Origin: CAVSJR01 sp963728285
Lineage (GTDB): Bacteria > Actinomycetota > UBA4738 > HRBIN12
DNA length: 64,000 nt
Reading direction: 5' to 3'
Assembly: GCA_963728285.1 (NCBI GenBank)
Contig: CAVSJR010000003.1
Span: forward strand, 1 to 64,000
The position numbers were made by a program, and so were the translations under genes. Position 1 is the first letter of the stretch. The number at the start of each line of letters is the position of its first letter. Positions 39,625 to 48,287 of this stretch are shown piece after piece. The notes below the pieces were generated by a model. The model saw nothing but the letters and a program-made list of their open reading frames with translations. It did no database searches and was not told the origin of the DNA.

Positions 39625-40222
39625 ATGGCTACCGTTCCCGCTCCAGCCGAACCGAGGATGCTGGTTCCCGAAGCATCGAGGATGTGGTGGGTGCTCCTCA
39701 TCGGGGGCATCGCCTGGCTCGGCGTCGCCTGGATCGTGCTTCGCATGAATGTCACGTCGATCACTGCGGTCGGGCATCCTGATCGGCTTCGTGTTCCTGT
39801 ACGCGGCGATCGCCGAGTTCTTCGTGGCGGGAGCCATGTCGGGAGGATGGAAGGTGCTGCACTACATCGTGGCCGTCATCTTCGTCCTCGGCGCCGCATG
39901 GGCGTTCTTCGAACCTATCGACACGTTCTTCGCGCTCGCCTCGGTGCTCGGCCTGCTGTTGTTGATCCAAGGGGCGTTCGAGATCACGCGGGCGATCGTG
40001 TCGAGGCCGGAAAACGATCTGTGGTGGCTGAGCCTCATCAGCGGGATCCTCTTGATCCTCCTCGCGTTCTGGGTCTCGAGCTCCGACAGGGTGTTCGACC
40101 TGGCGAACCGCGCGGCGTTGATCCTGTTCTGGGTGGGCTTCATGGCGATCTTCCGCGGGTTCTCGCTCATCGCAATGGCGTTCGCCGTGCGGCACGCGGG
40201 GAAGCGACTCGCAACGCCCTGA
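39625..40222 (+). CDS. HdeD/DUF308-like membrane protein, one frameshift
   Basis: The product of about 198 residues has six transmembrane segments, including WWVLLIGGIAWLGVAWIVLR, FVFLYAAIAEFFVAGAMSGG, LASVLGLLLLIQGAFEITRA and SLISGILLILLAFWVSSSDR. The pattern of short paired helices and the position of the charged R-P-E-N-D-L-W-W loop match the HdeD/DUF308 family, found in acid and general stress responses. The frame changes once near 39772 (after ITAVG). It is transcribed away from the hemerythrin gene. The exact function of the family is unclear. Confidence 0.75.
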
Positions 40223-40340
40223 CGGGAGGCACGAACCGCGCCGTCGGACCGTTCCACCAGGCGAGAACGCTTTTGTCACTCAACCACCCCCTACTTTTGC
40301 CTTAGGTCTTGTGGCCTAGAAGGTGCGTGCTAGAACATCC

Positions 40341-40370
40341 CCTTCGTTGGGCCGCCGGGCCCCCCGAAGG
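40341..40370 (+). promoter_or_regulatory. Hairpin in the leader of the DUF642-like gene
   Basis: CCTTCG at 40341-40346 pairs with CGAAGG at 40365-40370 and, inside it, GGGCC at 40349-40353 pairs with GGCCC at 40358-40362, leaving a four-base loop. AGGGAGG and an ATG follow immediately, but they open only a 13-codon frame ending at 40420. This sits in the 305-base gap before the secreted-protein gene and may be a leader or attenuator; it could also terminate the upstream gene. Confidence 0.35.
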
Positions 40371-40527
40371 AGGGAGGTATGCAGGCACGCAGGCGGATCC
40401 TCGTGCGGCCGGAGCGCTGAGCAATGTCAACCTGCCCAGGCGCCCGAGGGCCCGATTCGCAAGCATGGATTCGGATCGTCGCATGCCCGCCGAGAGTGGG
40501 GGAGCATCATGGAATGGAGAGTACGCG

Positions 40528-41075
40528 ATGAGGCGTCTGTAGTAGGGCTGGCCGCGGTCATCGACGCTGTTCGTCGCGCTCCCGGCGTCGGCGGCGCCGA
40601 GCCTGGTCCGCAACGGCAGCTTCGAGCGACCCGATGTCGTCGGGGGACTTCGACACGTACCCGGCGGGCGACACGATCGAAGACGAGGACATGGCACGTG
40701 GAAACGGGTCGGTCGACGTGGGGAGAGCCCACTTCGACGTGAGGGCAGGCGAACCAGGCGATCGACCTCAACGGAGACGGGCCCGGCTCGATCTCCCAGG
40801 ACCTGGACACGGACGCAGACCAGGAGTACGTGCTTCGGTTCTTCCTCGCGGGCAACCCCGAGTGCGGGACCGACGACGTGAAGGTCCTCGTGTGTGCTGG
40901 GGTGGAGCGAAGGTCGCGACCTTCTACTACGACACCAGGCCAGACGCGGATGACCTGAACTATCAGCTCCGCACACTCAGCTCACGGCCGAGGACCGAGA
41001 CCGAGCTGCGGTTCGCGGGGGCAACCCCGGTGCCTGTGGTCCGATGATCGACGTCGTCAGGGTGAGCGGCGGTAG
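40528..41075 (+). CDS. Secreted DUF642 / choice-of-anchor C type protein, frameshifted
   Basis: Reading across frame changes gives a signal peptide ending ALPASAAPS and then a DUF642-type beta-sandwich: LVRNGSFERPDVVG, DFDTYPAGDTIEDW, HVETGSVDVGRAHFDV, NQAIDLNGDGPGSISQDLDT, YVLRFFLAGNPECG and a closing GPMIDVVRVSGG. This is the choice-of-anchor C pattern of exported carbohydrate-associated proteins. Frame changes occur near 40540, 40575, 40640, 40690, 40755, 40895 and 40945, another locally dense patch. The stop is uncertain, probably TAG near 41073. No anchor motif is visible. Function outside the cell is unknown. Confidence 0.6.
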
Positions 41076-41114
41076 ACGCAACCCTCGCGACACCTGCGGC
41101 ACAGCATGACGAAA

Positions 41115-41138
41115 GAGAGCCCCGGGGAACCGGCTCTC
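41115..41138 (+). terminator. Terminator-like hairpin after the DUF642-like gene
   Basis: GAGAGCC at 41115-41121 pairs with GGCTCTC at 41132-41138 across a ten-base loop, about 40 bases after the likely stop. No long T run follows, so termination is probable but not certain. Confidence 0.5.
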
Positions 41139-41270
41139 TCGTCGTCCGCGGCCGGTCGGCCCGCCGCACCTGCGGCCCGTGTGATCTCGACCTCGGGCGG
41201 CGTCTGGGGGTCGACAGCGCGATCTGCCGCCCAGAGATCGCTGAGCGCCGCAGGGAGGGAAGGGGGACCC

Positions 41271-41552
41271 ATGAGCGTGCGTGGTGGGGATGCGATGGTT
41301 CGTCAGCTGCTCACGGGCCACGTCCTGAGCGGTCGCATTCGTGGGCCCGCAGTCGATGAGAGACGGACCGTGACCGGCGGTGCGCTCGATGTGCGCCGGT
41401 GTCCGCGGTGCGGGCGACGCTACAGCGTTCACCTCGACGAAGCGGGCGGCTGGTCGACGTGTTCCCGATGCGGGAGCCGGGCTGAGGGAGCCCGGTCGGC
41501 GACGCTACGCGGAGGATGGCTGCCGTCGATGGACGTGGAAGTCGGCCGTTGA
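41271..41552 (+). CDS. Small zinc-ribbon protein
   Basis: A 93-residue protein from ATG 41271, preceded by GGGAGGGAAGGGGGA as ribosome-binding site. It contains two C-x-x-C pairs, RRCPRCGRRYSVHLDEAGGW and STCSRCGSRAEG, spaced as in a zinc ribbon. The rest is basic and low in recognisable motifs. Its last 48 bases overlap the 3' end of the convergent GMC oxidoreductase gene, which is unusual and leaves the C-terminus open to doubt. A longer frame begins at 41106 but lacks a good start site. Family unknown. Confidence 0.5.
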   Translation: MSVRGGDAMVRQLLTGHVLSGRIRGPAVDERRTVTGGALDVRRCPRCGRRYSVHLDEAGGWSTCSRCGSRAEGARSATLRGGWLPSMDVEVGR

Positions 41553-43175
41553 CGGGGGAAGCGGCGTGTTGCCGAGGATGAGATCCGCGGCCTTCTCGGC
41601 CACCATCATCACCGGCGCGTAGATGTTGCCGTTCGTGACGTAGGGCATCGCGGACGCATCCACGACCCGAAGCCCGTCGACGCCGTGCACCCCCATGGTC
41701 GTGGGGTCCAGCACCGACATGTCGTCGGTCCCCATCCTGCACGTACAGGAGGGATGCAACGCCGTCTCCGCGTCCCGGGCGACCCAGTCGAGGATCTCCT
41801 CGTCGGTCTCGACGCCGGGGCCCGGCGAGATCTCGCCGGCGTTGAACGGGTCGAAGGCGGGCTGCGTGAGGATCGCGCGGGCCACGCGGACGGCCTCCAC
41901 CCACTCCCGCCGGTCCTGGTCGGTCGAGAGGTAGTTGAATCGCAGCGCGGGATGCACCGTCGGATCCGGGGACACGATCTTCACGGATCCCCGGGCGTCG
42001 GAGTACATCGGCCCGATGTGCACCTGGTAGCCGTGATCGCTCGCCGGCTTCGACCCGTCGTAGCGGATCGCGATCGGCAGGAAATGGAACATCAGGTTGG
42101 GGTAGTCGACATCCTCGTTGCCGCGCACGAACCCTCCGGCCTCGAAGTGGTTCGTCGCTCCGGGGCCCGTGCGAAAGAAGAGCCATTGGAAGCCGACCCA
42201 GGGTCGGTTTCGCCACTTCAACGCCGGGGCCACGGAGACGGGGAGCTTGCTCGCGTACTGGATGTAGACCTCCAGATGATCCTGCAGGTGCTCCCCGACG
42301 CCCGGCAGGTCCTGCACGACATCGATCCCAAGGGCCGAGAGCTCATCGGCCGGGCCGACGCCCGAGAGCTGAAGCGTCTGCGGCGAGTTGATCGCACCTC
42401 CGGACAGGATCACCTCTCCGGCGCGTACCCGCTCCGGCGTGCCCCTCCCTCGCGTGTACTCGACGCCGACGGCGCGCGTCCCCTCGAACAAGACCCTCGT
42501 GACGAACGCTCGCGTTCGCACCTCGAGGTTCTTGCGGTCCCTGACGGGATGCAGGTACGCCCGGGACGCGCTCAGGCGCCTGCCCCGGTGCACGTTGCGG
42601 TCGAACGGGGCGAACCCCTCCTGCCGGTAGCCGTTGACGTCGTCGGTCAGGGGATAGCCGGCCTGCTGCACCGCCTCGAAGAACGCCCCGAAGAGCGGGC
42701 TGGTCGCGGGGCCCCGCTCCAGCACGAGCGGCCCCGCGCGGCCGCGTAGGGGATCGTCGATATCGGCGGCGAGGCAGCTCTCCATCCGCTTGAAGTAGGG
42801 GAGGCAGTGGGCGTAATCCCACGTCTGCATGCCGGGGTCGGCGGCCCAGCGCTCGTAGTCCAACGGGTTGCCGCGCTGAAAGATCATCCCGTTGATGCTG
42901 CTGGATCCCCCGAGCACCTTTCCCCGCGCGTGGTAGATGCGCCGTCCGTTCATGCACGGCTCGGGCTCCGACTCGTACCTCCAGTCGTAGAACCTGTTTC
43001 CGATGGGGAAGGGAAGCGCCGCGGGCATGTGGATGAACACGTCCCAGGCGTAATCGGGGCGTCCGGCCTCCAGGACCAGGACCCGGTTCGACGGATCCGC
43101 GCTCAGGCGGTTCGCCAGGGCGCTGCCCGCGGACCCCCCACCCACGATCACGAAATCGAACGGCCGCGAGGTCAT
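41505..43175 (-). CDS. GMC family FAD oxidoreductase (choline dehydrogenase-like)
   Basis: The 556-residue protein has the GMC architecture: FDFVIVGGGSAGSALANRLS (FAD dinucleotide loop), LVLEAGRPD, the signature ARGKVLGGSSSINGMIFQRG, AGEVILSGGAINSPQTLQLS (GMC signature 2), LHPSCTCRMG with the active-site His, and VVDASAMPYVTNGNIYAPVM at the C-terminus. Members oxidise alcohols (choline, polyethylene glycol, glucose). BetA-like enzymes are the nearest type by these motifs, but substrate is not determined. The ATG at 43175 is chosen because the Rossmann strand starts four residues later. The frame is unbroken. Confidence 0.9.
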   Translation of the reverse strand: MTSRPFDFVIVGGGSAGSALANRLSADPSNRVLVLEAGRPDYAWDVFIHMPAALPFPIGNRFYDWRYESEPEPCMNGRRIYHARGKVLGGSSSINGMIFQRGNPLDYERWAADPGMQTWDYAHCLPYFKRMESCLAADIDDPLRGRAGPLVLERGPATSPLFGAFFEAVQQAGYPLTDDVNGYRQEGFAPFDRNVHRGRRLSASRAYLHPVRDRKNLEVRTRAFVTRVLFEGTRAVGVEYTRGRGTPERVRAGEVILSGGAINSPQTLQLSGVGPADELSALGIDVVQDLPGVGEHLQDHLEVYIQYASKLPVSVAPALKWRNRPWVGFQWLFFRTGPGATNHFEAGGFVRGNEDVDYPNLMFHFLPIAIRYDGSKPASDHGYQVHIGPMYSDARGSVKIVSPDPTVHPALRFNYLSTDQDRREWVEAVRVARAILTQPAFDPFNAGEISPGPGVETDEEILDWVARDAETALHPSCTCRMGTDDMSVLDPTTMGVHGVDGLRVVDASAMPYVTNGNIYAPVMMVAEKAADLILGNTPLPPSTADFHVHRRQPSSA

Positions 43176-43319
43176 CGCCCATCCTCGCGTCGGTGCCGCG
43201 ACGCTGCTCGCACTCCCTCGGTTCCCTCCGTCCGCGGACGCTGCATGGCAGCGTAGCCCGGGCGGCCTCCGGATGCATCGCACGGGGCCGCCGAGGCCCG
43301 GCCCCCGGGCGGGGCCTCG

Positions 43320-44760
43320 CTAGGTCGGCGGCGTCAGGGAGATCGAGGCGTCGTCGGCGTAGAAACAGACGCCCTCCGGGAGGCGGGCCGTGGTGGCATC
43401 GAGCGCCAGCGTGGAGACGCCCGGCTGCTCCGGCTCGAGGGTGAGGCCGACGTGGCTCCACTCGGTGCCCATCGTGATCGCGGCCACCTCGCGGCTCACG
43501 ATCTCCCCGTCGACCCATTCGCGCAGCCGCAGCCGGAGGGTGCGCCCCCGCTCGTCGGCGCGCGCCCACAGGCCGGCCGTGTAGGTGCCGGCGGACGTCG
43601 CGGAAACCCAGTTCGGGCGGTCCTCGAGCGAACACCTGGCGAGCCTCGAGGCCGTGTTCGCGAGCCGCGCGGCGTGGGCGCTCGCGTGCCCGCCGTCCAC
43701 GCGCCGCACGTCGATCCGCCTGGACGTGGTCCAGCCCGATGTGTCGGACTCGAACCCTGGATTGCCCACGAACTCCTCCACCGGGCCGGGATCGGGGTCT
43801 GGGACTCGGGCTGGGGCTGGGGCTCGGACTCGGGCTCGGACTCGGACTCGGACTCGGGCTCGGACTCGGGCTTGGGCTTGGGCTTGGATCCGGATCGGGA
43901 TCCGGATCCGGCGACGGAGGCGGCAGCGGGAACGGATCCTCATCGTTGGGCTTGCCGCAGTCGACGTCGGCGTTGATGCATTGATGGACGAGGGTCCTGA
44001 GCGCACCCTGATCCCAGGCGTTGAAGAAGTCTGCGTGCAGGGTGAAGTAGGCGCCGCTGGAGAGCATGATCTTCGTGCCGTCGTGCACCGGATAGTGAAA
44101 GCGCAGGATCAGCCTGGGCACCGGCACCGGATGGGACGGAGGGCAGACGTTGTCTCCATCGTCGTCGTCGACGTGATAGGCCATGTGGCTCTTGTGATCG
44201 ACGGAGTCGACCGAGACACCGTCCCAGCAGTCGGGGAACTTGACGTGAGCCTCCACGAAGTCACCGCCGCAATCGCGAGGCCTCGGGCCTGAATCGGAGC
44301 CCTCGTCATCGCAGTTCCAGTCGATGATGCTCGTGTCCTGCTCCCCGGTGGCCTTCGCGTCGCCGGCGAGGATCCTCAGCCCGGGAGGAAACGGCTGCAC
44401 GGCTGCGTTGGGCACCGTCGTGTTCCGGTAGTAGAAGTCCACGTTGAAGGGGACCTTCGGCTCACCGTTCACGTAGAGCGTCGGCGCCCAATAGCCCGCG
44501 GTGTCGGCGGAGAGCTCGCAATTGGTGTCGCCGGAGAGCAGGGACTGGTACGTCGTCCCGGCATTCGTCGTCACGTTGCCGAAGAACTCGTGGCTGTGGG
44601 ACGCGCCGGGCGCTCCGGGAAAGACGATCGGGTCATCCTTCAGGCGATGGGAGAACCCGCACTCGACGACCCATCCGACGGAATCGTCGGCCGCCGCCGC
44701 GGATCCGAGACAGGCGACGAAGATCGCGGAGAACGAGAGAACGAAGATGAGACGGCGCAT
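43320..44760 (-). CDS. Secreted DUF1996 protein with Pro/Ser linker and CBM-like C-terminus, one frameshift
   Basis: Residues 1-24 are a signal peptide (MRRLIFVLSFSAIFVACLGS). Residues 30-250 form a DUF1996-type domain: VVECGFSHRLKDDPIVFPGA, ASHSHEFFGNVTT, GYWAPTLYVNGEPKVPFNVD, VKFPDCWDGVSVDSVDHKSH and VPRLILRFHYPVHDG. A low-complexity linker of Asp-Pro then Ser-Pro repeats follows, and the C-terminal 160 residues read as a carbohydrate-binding-like jelly roll beginning FVGNPGFESDTSGWTTS. One frame change in the repeat (near 43790) separates linker and C-terminus. Probably an extracellular glycan-active or wall-associated protein. GGAGGTGG precedes ATG 44760. Confidence 0.75.
43794..43911. 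repeat. Short tandem repeat coding the Pro-Ser/Pro-Asp linker
   Basis: Hexamer-like units of the type GGACTC, GGGCTC, GGGCTT and GGATCC recur for about 118 bases. On the coding (minus) strand they give alternating Ser-Pro and Asp-Pro. Such tracts are prone to slippage and this is where the reading frame of the gene is broken. Confidence 0.8.
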
Positions 44761-44969
44761 ACGGACCACCTCCAGGGGGGTATGACGGGGGCATGCGGTG
44801 GTTGAGCCATCATTGCCAGCCGGGCGGCGGCTCCGGTAGGGCCCCGCCGGGGGATCTTGGTTCGTGGCGTCCCTACAGGTGATCTCCCCACATCTGCGCA
44901 AGGTATCGACGACCGAACGTCCGACCGCAAGGGAGGGGAGGGTCAAACGCGGGACGTGAAACGCACGAG

Positions 44970-44997
44970 TTGACGTCGCTCGCGATGGGAGTAGGTT
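44970..44997 (+). promoter_or_regulatory. Candidate sigma-70-type promoter
   Basis: TTGACG at 44970-44975 and TAGGTT at 44992-44997 are separated by 16 bases and lie 90 bases before ATG 45088, within the 327-base divergent gap 44761-45087. The -35 match is good and the -10 match moderate. The rest of this gap shows no gene. Confidence 0.4.
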
Positions 44998-45087
44998 CGC
45001 CGGACACAGGCAGCGGATGAGCGCCGCGTTCACGCAGCTCAACGAGGCAGAACGCGGATGTCGAGCACCAGACGATGCGGGGCAGCA

Positions 45088-45351
45088 ATGGAATTGACCG
45101 ATGATCAGATTCGCGACGTCATGACGCGCGCACTCGAGTACGGGGTCAGCCAGCCGGTCGAGGTGGCCAGGCTCGTCGTCGATGAGTTCGTCGGCGAGGA
45201 GGCCATCGGGGAGCTCGTCCGGGAGCATCCGGGCATGACCGAGGAGCAGGCGCTGAACGACCTGCTGCACGACGTCGCGCGACGCGTCGCGCGAATCGAC
45301 GGGGTCGACCGAGAGGGCCCGCCTTCCCCGCCCGCCCCACCCCCCATGTAG
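45088..45351 (+). CDS. Small acidic helical protein of unknown function
   Basis: The 87-residue protein starts MELTDDQIRDVMTRALEYGV and is mostly helical and acidic, with LVVDEFVGEEAIGELVREHP and EEQALNDLLHDVARRVARID, ending in a Pro-rich tail GPPSPPAPPPM. ATG 45088 is preceded by GCGGGGCAGCA; an upstream ATG at 45058 is in the same frame. I do not recognise a family and no metal or catalytic motif is present. It is followed by the M15 peptidase gene after 88 bases. Confidence 0.55.
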   Translation: MELTDDQIRDVMTRALEYGVSQPVEVARLVVDEFVGEEAIGELVREHPGMTEEQALNDLLHDVARRVARIDGVDREGPPSPPAPPPM

Positions 45352-45439
45352 CGGGCCGAGCCGCGCGCTCGGATGACAACGGCGCAGCCGGATCGACGGC
45401 CTCATCGCCTCCCGAGGCTCCCGGCTGCATGATGGGCTC

Positions 45440-45907
45440 GTGAGCAGCTCGACCCTCTCCCGGGTCGCCGTCGCGGCGGCCGTGGCCGGCGCCCTCGTGC
45501 TGGTCTGGGGTTTCGCGTTGGACGATCCCGGCATCGTCGTTCCCGACGATCCCTGTGCGGAGCGCCCTCCGCTGCGCTCGGCCGCCGGCGTGAGGCTCCA
45601 GCCGCTCGCGCTTCGAGCGTTCCGGCACGCCGAGCGCCTCGCGGGTCGCCGCATCGACGTCGTCGAGAGCTACCGCTCGTGCCGGCGACAGGCGGCGGCA
45701 TGCAAGAGCATCTGCGGCAGCCCCGGCGGGTGCCCGGGCACGTGCGCCTCGCCGGGCGCCTCCGCCCACCAGCTCGGTGCGGCCGTGGATGTGACCGAGG
45801 CGATGCTGGATCAACCGACCGTCCTCGACGCGCTCGGCCGGGCCGGGTGGTGTCAGCCGCTTCCCGGATCCGATCCCGGGCATTTCTCGTTCGGGGGGTG
45901 CAGATGA
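45440..45907 (+). CDS. D-Ala-D-Ala carboxypeptidase-like protein (peptidase M15/VanY type)
   Basis: The 155-residue protein has an N-terminal membrane segment (AVAAAVAGALVLVWGFAL) and an M15-type domain: VESYRSCRRQAAACKS, GASAHQLGAAVDVTEAML (S-x-H-x-x-G-x-A-x-D, zinc His and Asp) and DPGHFSFGGC with the second zinc His. Six cysteines around CKSICGSPGGCPGTC probably form disulfides. M15 enzymes trim peptidoglycan stem peptides outside the membrane. The GTG at 45440 starts directly upstream of the membrane anchor. It is short for the family but has the needed residues. Confidence 0.75.
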   Translation: MSSSTLSRVAVAAAVAGALVLVWGFALDDPGIVVPDDPCAERPPLRSAAGVRLQPLALRAFRHAERLAGRRIDVVESYRSCRRQAAACKSICGSPGGCPGTCASPGASAHQLGAAVDVTEAMLDQPTVLDALGRAGWCQPLPGSDPGHFSFGGCR

Positions 45908-45989
45908 GTGCCGCTTGGATCCGTTGTGCTTCGCGAACCGGCGAGGAAAACCCGCGCCCGTTTACCTCCGTTTCGCGTAGCATGTAGGC

Positions 45990-46241
45990 ATGCCTGACAG
46001 CGCCGGGAAGCGACAGCGTCGCGAAGTGAAGGCCAAGAAGCAACGCGCGCGCGACGAACGACGGACGGCCCGCAACGAGCGCCGGGAGGACCGTGCGGCT
46101 CGCGGAGCCGATGGACCCATCGACGACTGGCTGTCCGACGAGCCGGTCGTGCGCGACATCGGCGCCGATGGGCCCGGAGCCGTCGACGAGGCGGAGCTCC
46201 GGCGGCACGACGGCGAACCCGAACGCGCCGAAAGGACCTGA
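45990..46241 (+). CDS. Small highly charged basic protein
   Basis: The 83-residue product opens with a strongly basic helix-like stretch (KRQRREVKAKKQRARDERRT) and turns acidic toward the C-terminus (IDDWLSDEPVVRDIGADGPG). Such sequences are often nucleic-acid-binding or disordered. No family is recognised; the unbroken frame and position just after the peptidase gene support a real gene weakly. Stop at 46241 lies 13 bases from the convergent membrane gene. Confidence 0.45.
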   Translation: MPDSAGKRQRREVKAKKQRARDERRTARNERREDRAARGADGPIDDWLSDEPVVRDIGADGPGAVDEAELRRHDGEPERAERT

Positions 46242-46253
46242 GACCGGGCCGGA

Positions 46254-46721
46254 TCAGCGGCTCGTGGGGGCCCCGGGCTGAGGCCGGGCCTCGAGCTCAT
46301 CCAGCTTCCGCTCGATGCGTTGAAGGGCCTCCTCCATCCGATCGTCGCCGTCCTTGGACTCCGCGCTGCCCCGGTGGATCAGGACGGCGGAGAAGACGAC
46401 GAACGAGAAGAGCTGGAGGAACTCCGACTGCCAGTTCTCGAGTGTGGACTGGCCGAACTCCACGATGTACCCGCTGACCTCGACGGGTTCGTTGTGGGCG
46501 AGCTGCTGGTTCCGATACGACTCCCACTCGGAGACCGCCTGCCCGATCCAGCTCACGAAGAAGAGGGCGCAGAAGGCGATGCTGAGCCCGAAGTGGGGCC
46601 AGATCTTGCGAAGCCCGGAGCGCCTGCGCTCCTTGCGAATGCTCTGGACGGTCACGGCGACCAGCGTGAGGCTGACGCCGAGCAGGATCGCGAGTGTGGC
46701 CCAGATGGCGAACGTCTTCAT
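46254..46721 (-). CDS. DUF6766-like membrane protein
   Basis: A 155-residue protein with three transmembrane helices: FAIWATLAILLGVSLTLVAV, HFGLSIAFCALFFVSWIGQA and a helix around LQLFSFVVFSAVLIHRGS, with the sequence WESYRNQQLAHNEPVEVSGY between the second and third. This arrangement matches the DUF6766 family of actinobacterial membrane proteins, function unknown. A C-terminal coiled coil (MEEALQRIERKLDELEAR) is cytoplasmic-like. Start ATG 46721. Confidence 0.7.
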   Translation of the reverse strand: MKTFAIWATLAILLGVSLTLVAVTVQSIRKERRRSGLRKIWPHFGLSIAFCALFFVSWIGQAVSEWESYRNQQLAHNEPVEVSGYIVEFGQSTLENWQSEFLQLFSFVVFSAVLIHRGSAESKDGDDRMEEALQRIERKLDELEARPQPGAPTSR

Positions 46722-46828
46722 GTGCCGTCGTCCCCTTGGATGGACGGCGGCTTCTTTCCTGCCGACCGGAAATTCAAAACCCGGCGCGCCGCGACAGATC
46801 TCCGGGCGGCGGTCGGTCGGGCGGTCTC

Positions 46829-47263
46829 CTACATGCCCATGAGGGCATCGATGCGCTGCTCGACCTCGCGCAGGCGCTCGACGAGCGCCTTCAGCATCGA
46901 GAGGGCAACGCTGGGGTGTTGCAGGAGAAACGACTGGAACTCGTCCGCGGGCACCTTCACCGCTTGGACCGGCTCCACGGCCTTCACGGTGGCCATCCGC
47001 TTCTTGGCGGCGATCAGGGCCATCTCGCCGAAGAAGTCTCCGCGCTTCAGCGTGTGATAGCGGCCGCCGACGTCGACCTCCGCCGTCCCGTCCACGATGA
47101 TGTACATCCCGTCGCCGACGTCCCCGGCCTCGACGATGGCCTGCCCGGTCTCGAACGACACGGGCTGCGAGACGCGAAGGATGCTCTCGAGATCCTCGGG
47201 AGCGAGCTCGGCGAAGAACGGCGTGTTCCGAAGGGCGCTCGTCTCGACGGCGGGATCGCTCAT
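46829..47263 (-). CDS. Cyclic nucleotide-binding domain protein
   Basis: A 144-residue single cNMP-binding domain: NTPFFAELAPEDLESILRVS, GDGMYIIVDGTAEVDVGGRY (beta-roll) and the phosphate-binding cassette RGDFFGEMALIAAKKRMATV. The Arg that usually contacts the cyclic phosphate (after F-G-E-x-A-L) is replaced by a Lys-rich stretch (AAKKRMAT), so affinity is uncertain. There is no DNA-binding domain. Genes nearby encode a diguanylate cyclase, and a class III cyclase lies at 5.2-7.9 kb, so second-messenger signalling is plausible. Confidence 0.85.
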   Translation of the reverse strand: MSDPAVETSALRNTPFFAELAPEDLESILRVSQPVSFETGQAIVEAGDVGDGMYIIVDGTAEVDVGGRYHTLKRGDFFGEMALIAAKKRMATVKAVEPVQAVKVPADEFQSFLLQHPSVALSMLKALVERLREVEQRIDALMGM

Positions 47264-47358
47264 TCGGGGCAGTCTACCGGCCGATGCCCCGCCGGGCGAC
47301 CGGCTCGAGGGTGGCCCTCACGGTCGCCTGGTTTCCGCGTTGCTCCGCGGATCGGAGC

Positions 47359-48210
47359 TCAGACCGGGACCGCGACCTCGTCCCAGGCGATCCGATCCTT
47401 GCCCGCTCGCTTGGCGTCGTACATCAGGGAGTCTGCGGCGGCGAGGAGCTCATCGACGCCGTTGGTCCGTGGGCCGGCGGCGGCGATGCCGACGCTGATC
47501 GTCACGCCCCATCCATGCTGAACGATCTCGTCGAGCAACACGGCCCGAATCCGCGTGAACGCGGCGGCTGCGGCCTCGGCGTCCGTGTGCGGCATGAGGA
47601 CGGCGAACTCATCGCCCCCGATCCGGGCGACGAGATCCGTGGGCCGGACGTTGGCAACCATCCCCTCCGCGACCGTTCGAAGCACGATGTCGCCGACGCT
47701 GTGGCCGAGGGTGTCGTTCACGACCTTGAAGTTGTCGACGTCGACGTAGGCGAGCGAGAGCGGATGGCCGTAGCGTTTCATGCCGGCGATCGCGCGCAGG
47801 GCGACCTCGTCGAACCATCGGGCGTTCGCAGCGCCGGTGAGCGGGTCGGTTCGAGCGAGCCGCTGCTCGGAGGCCAGGGAGCGGCGAAGCCTGTCGAGGA
47901 CGAGCACGATCACGACGAAGACGGCGAAGCGCATCCCCCCGTTCCAGTAGGGGAGGAACGTCTCGGTCCCGCCCCGGGTCGACACGTCCCCGATCAAGCC
48001 GACGATGCTTCCCATGAGGGCGATCGTGAGGCCCGCGGCACGACCGCAGAACCAGACCGCCAGGCCGATGGGCACCAGGTAGAAGAGCGCGAAACTGAGA
48101 TACAGGCCGGTGGCCCGATCCAGCCGTCCGACGCCGACCACCAGCACGGCGGCGGCGATCAGGACGACCGCCGACGGCAGGGCATTGATGGCGTGGGTGA
48201 GGCGTTTCAT
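47359..48210 (-). CDS. Membrane-bound diguanylate cyclase (GGDEF)
   Basis: Residues 1-120 form four to five transmembrane helices (SAVVLIAAAVLVVGVGRLDR, FALFYLVPIGLAVWFCGRAA, GGMRFAVFVVIVLVLDRLRR). The C-terminal 160 residues are a GGDEF domain: ARTDPLTGAANARWFDEVAL, VDVDNFKVVNDTLGHSVGD and LVARIGGDEFAVLMPHTDAE. An inhibitory-site R-x-x-D (RPTD) lies upstream of GGDEF, so c-di-GMP feedback is expected. It makes cyclic di-GMP from two GTP. No EAL or HD-GYP partner is nearby. ATG at 48210 sits at the first hydrophobic helix. Confidence 0.92.
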   Translation of the reverse strand: MKRLTHAINALPSAVVLIAAAVLVVGVGRLDRATGLYLSFALFYLVPIGLAVWFCGRAAGLTIALMGSIVGLIGDVSTRGGTETFLPYWNGGMRFAVFVVIVLVLDRLRRSLASEQRLARTDPLTGAANARWFDEVALRAIAGMKRYGHPLSLAYVDVDNFKVVNDTLGHSVGDIVLRTVAEGMVANVRPTDLVARIGGDEFAVLMPHTDAEAAAAAFTRIRAVLLDEIVQHGWGVTISVGIAAAGPRTNGVDELLAAADSLMYDAKRAGKDRIAWDEVAVPV

Positions 48211-48287
48211 GAGTCCGCAGCCGATATCGGCGCGTCGAGGCGGATCCTTGACGGCCGAGCGGCCGCGATGGATCGGGAGGCCGGCGG

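Noticed and set aside
40379..40420. Mini-frame of 13 codons after the leader hairpin
   Set aside because: The ribosome-binding site touches the ATG too closely and there is no sign of conservation; kept only as part of the leader description.
42343..45654. A long minus-strand frame spanning the GMC and DUF1996 genes
   Set aside because: Its middle is the real DUF1996 gene; the flanks are only an open frame without motifs and continue out of frame into the GMC gene.
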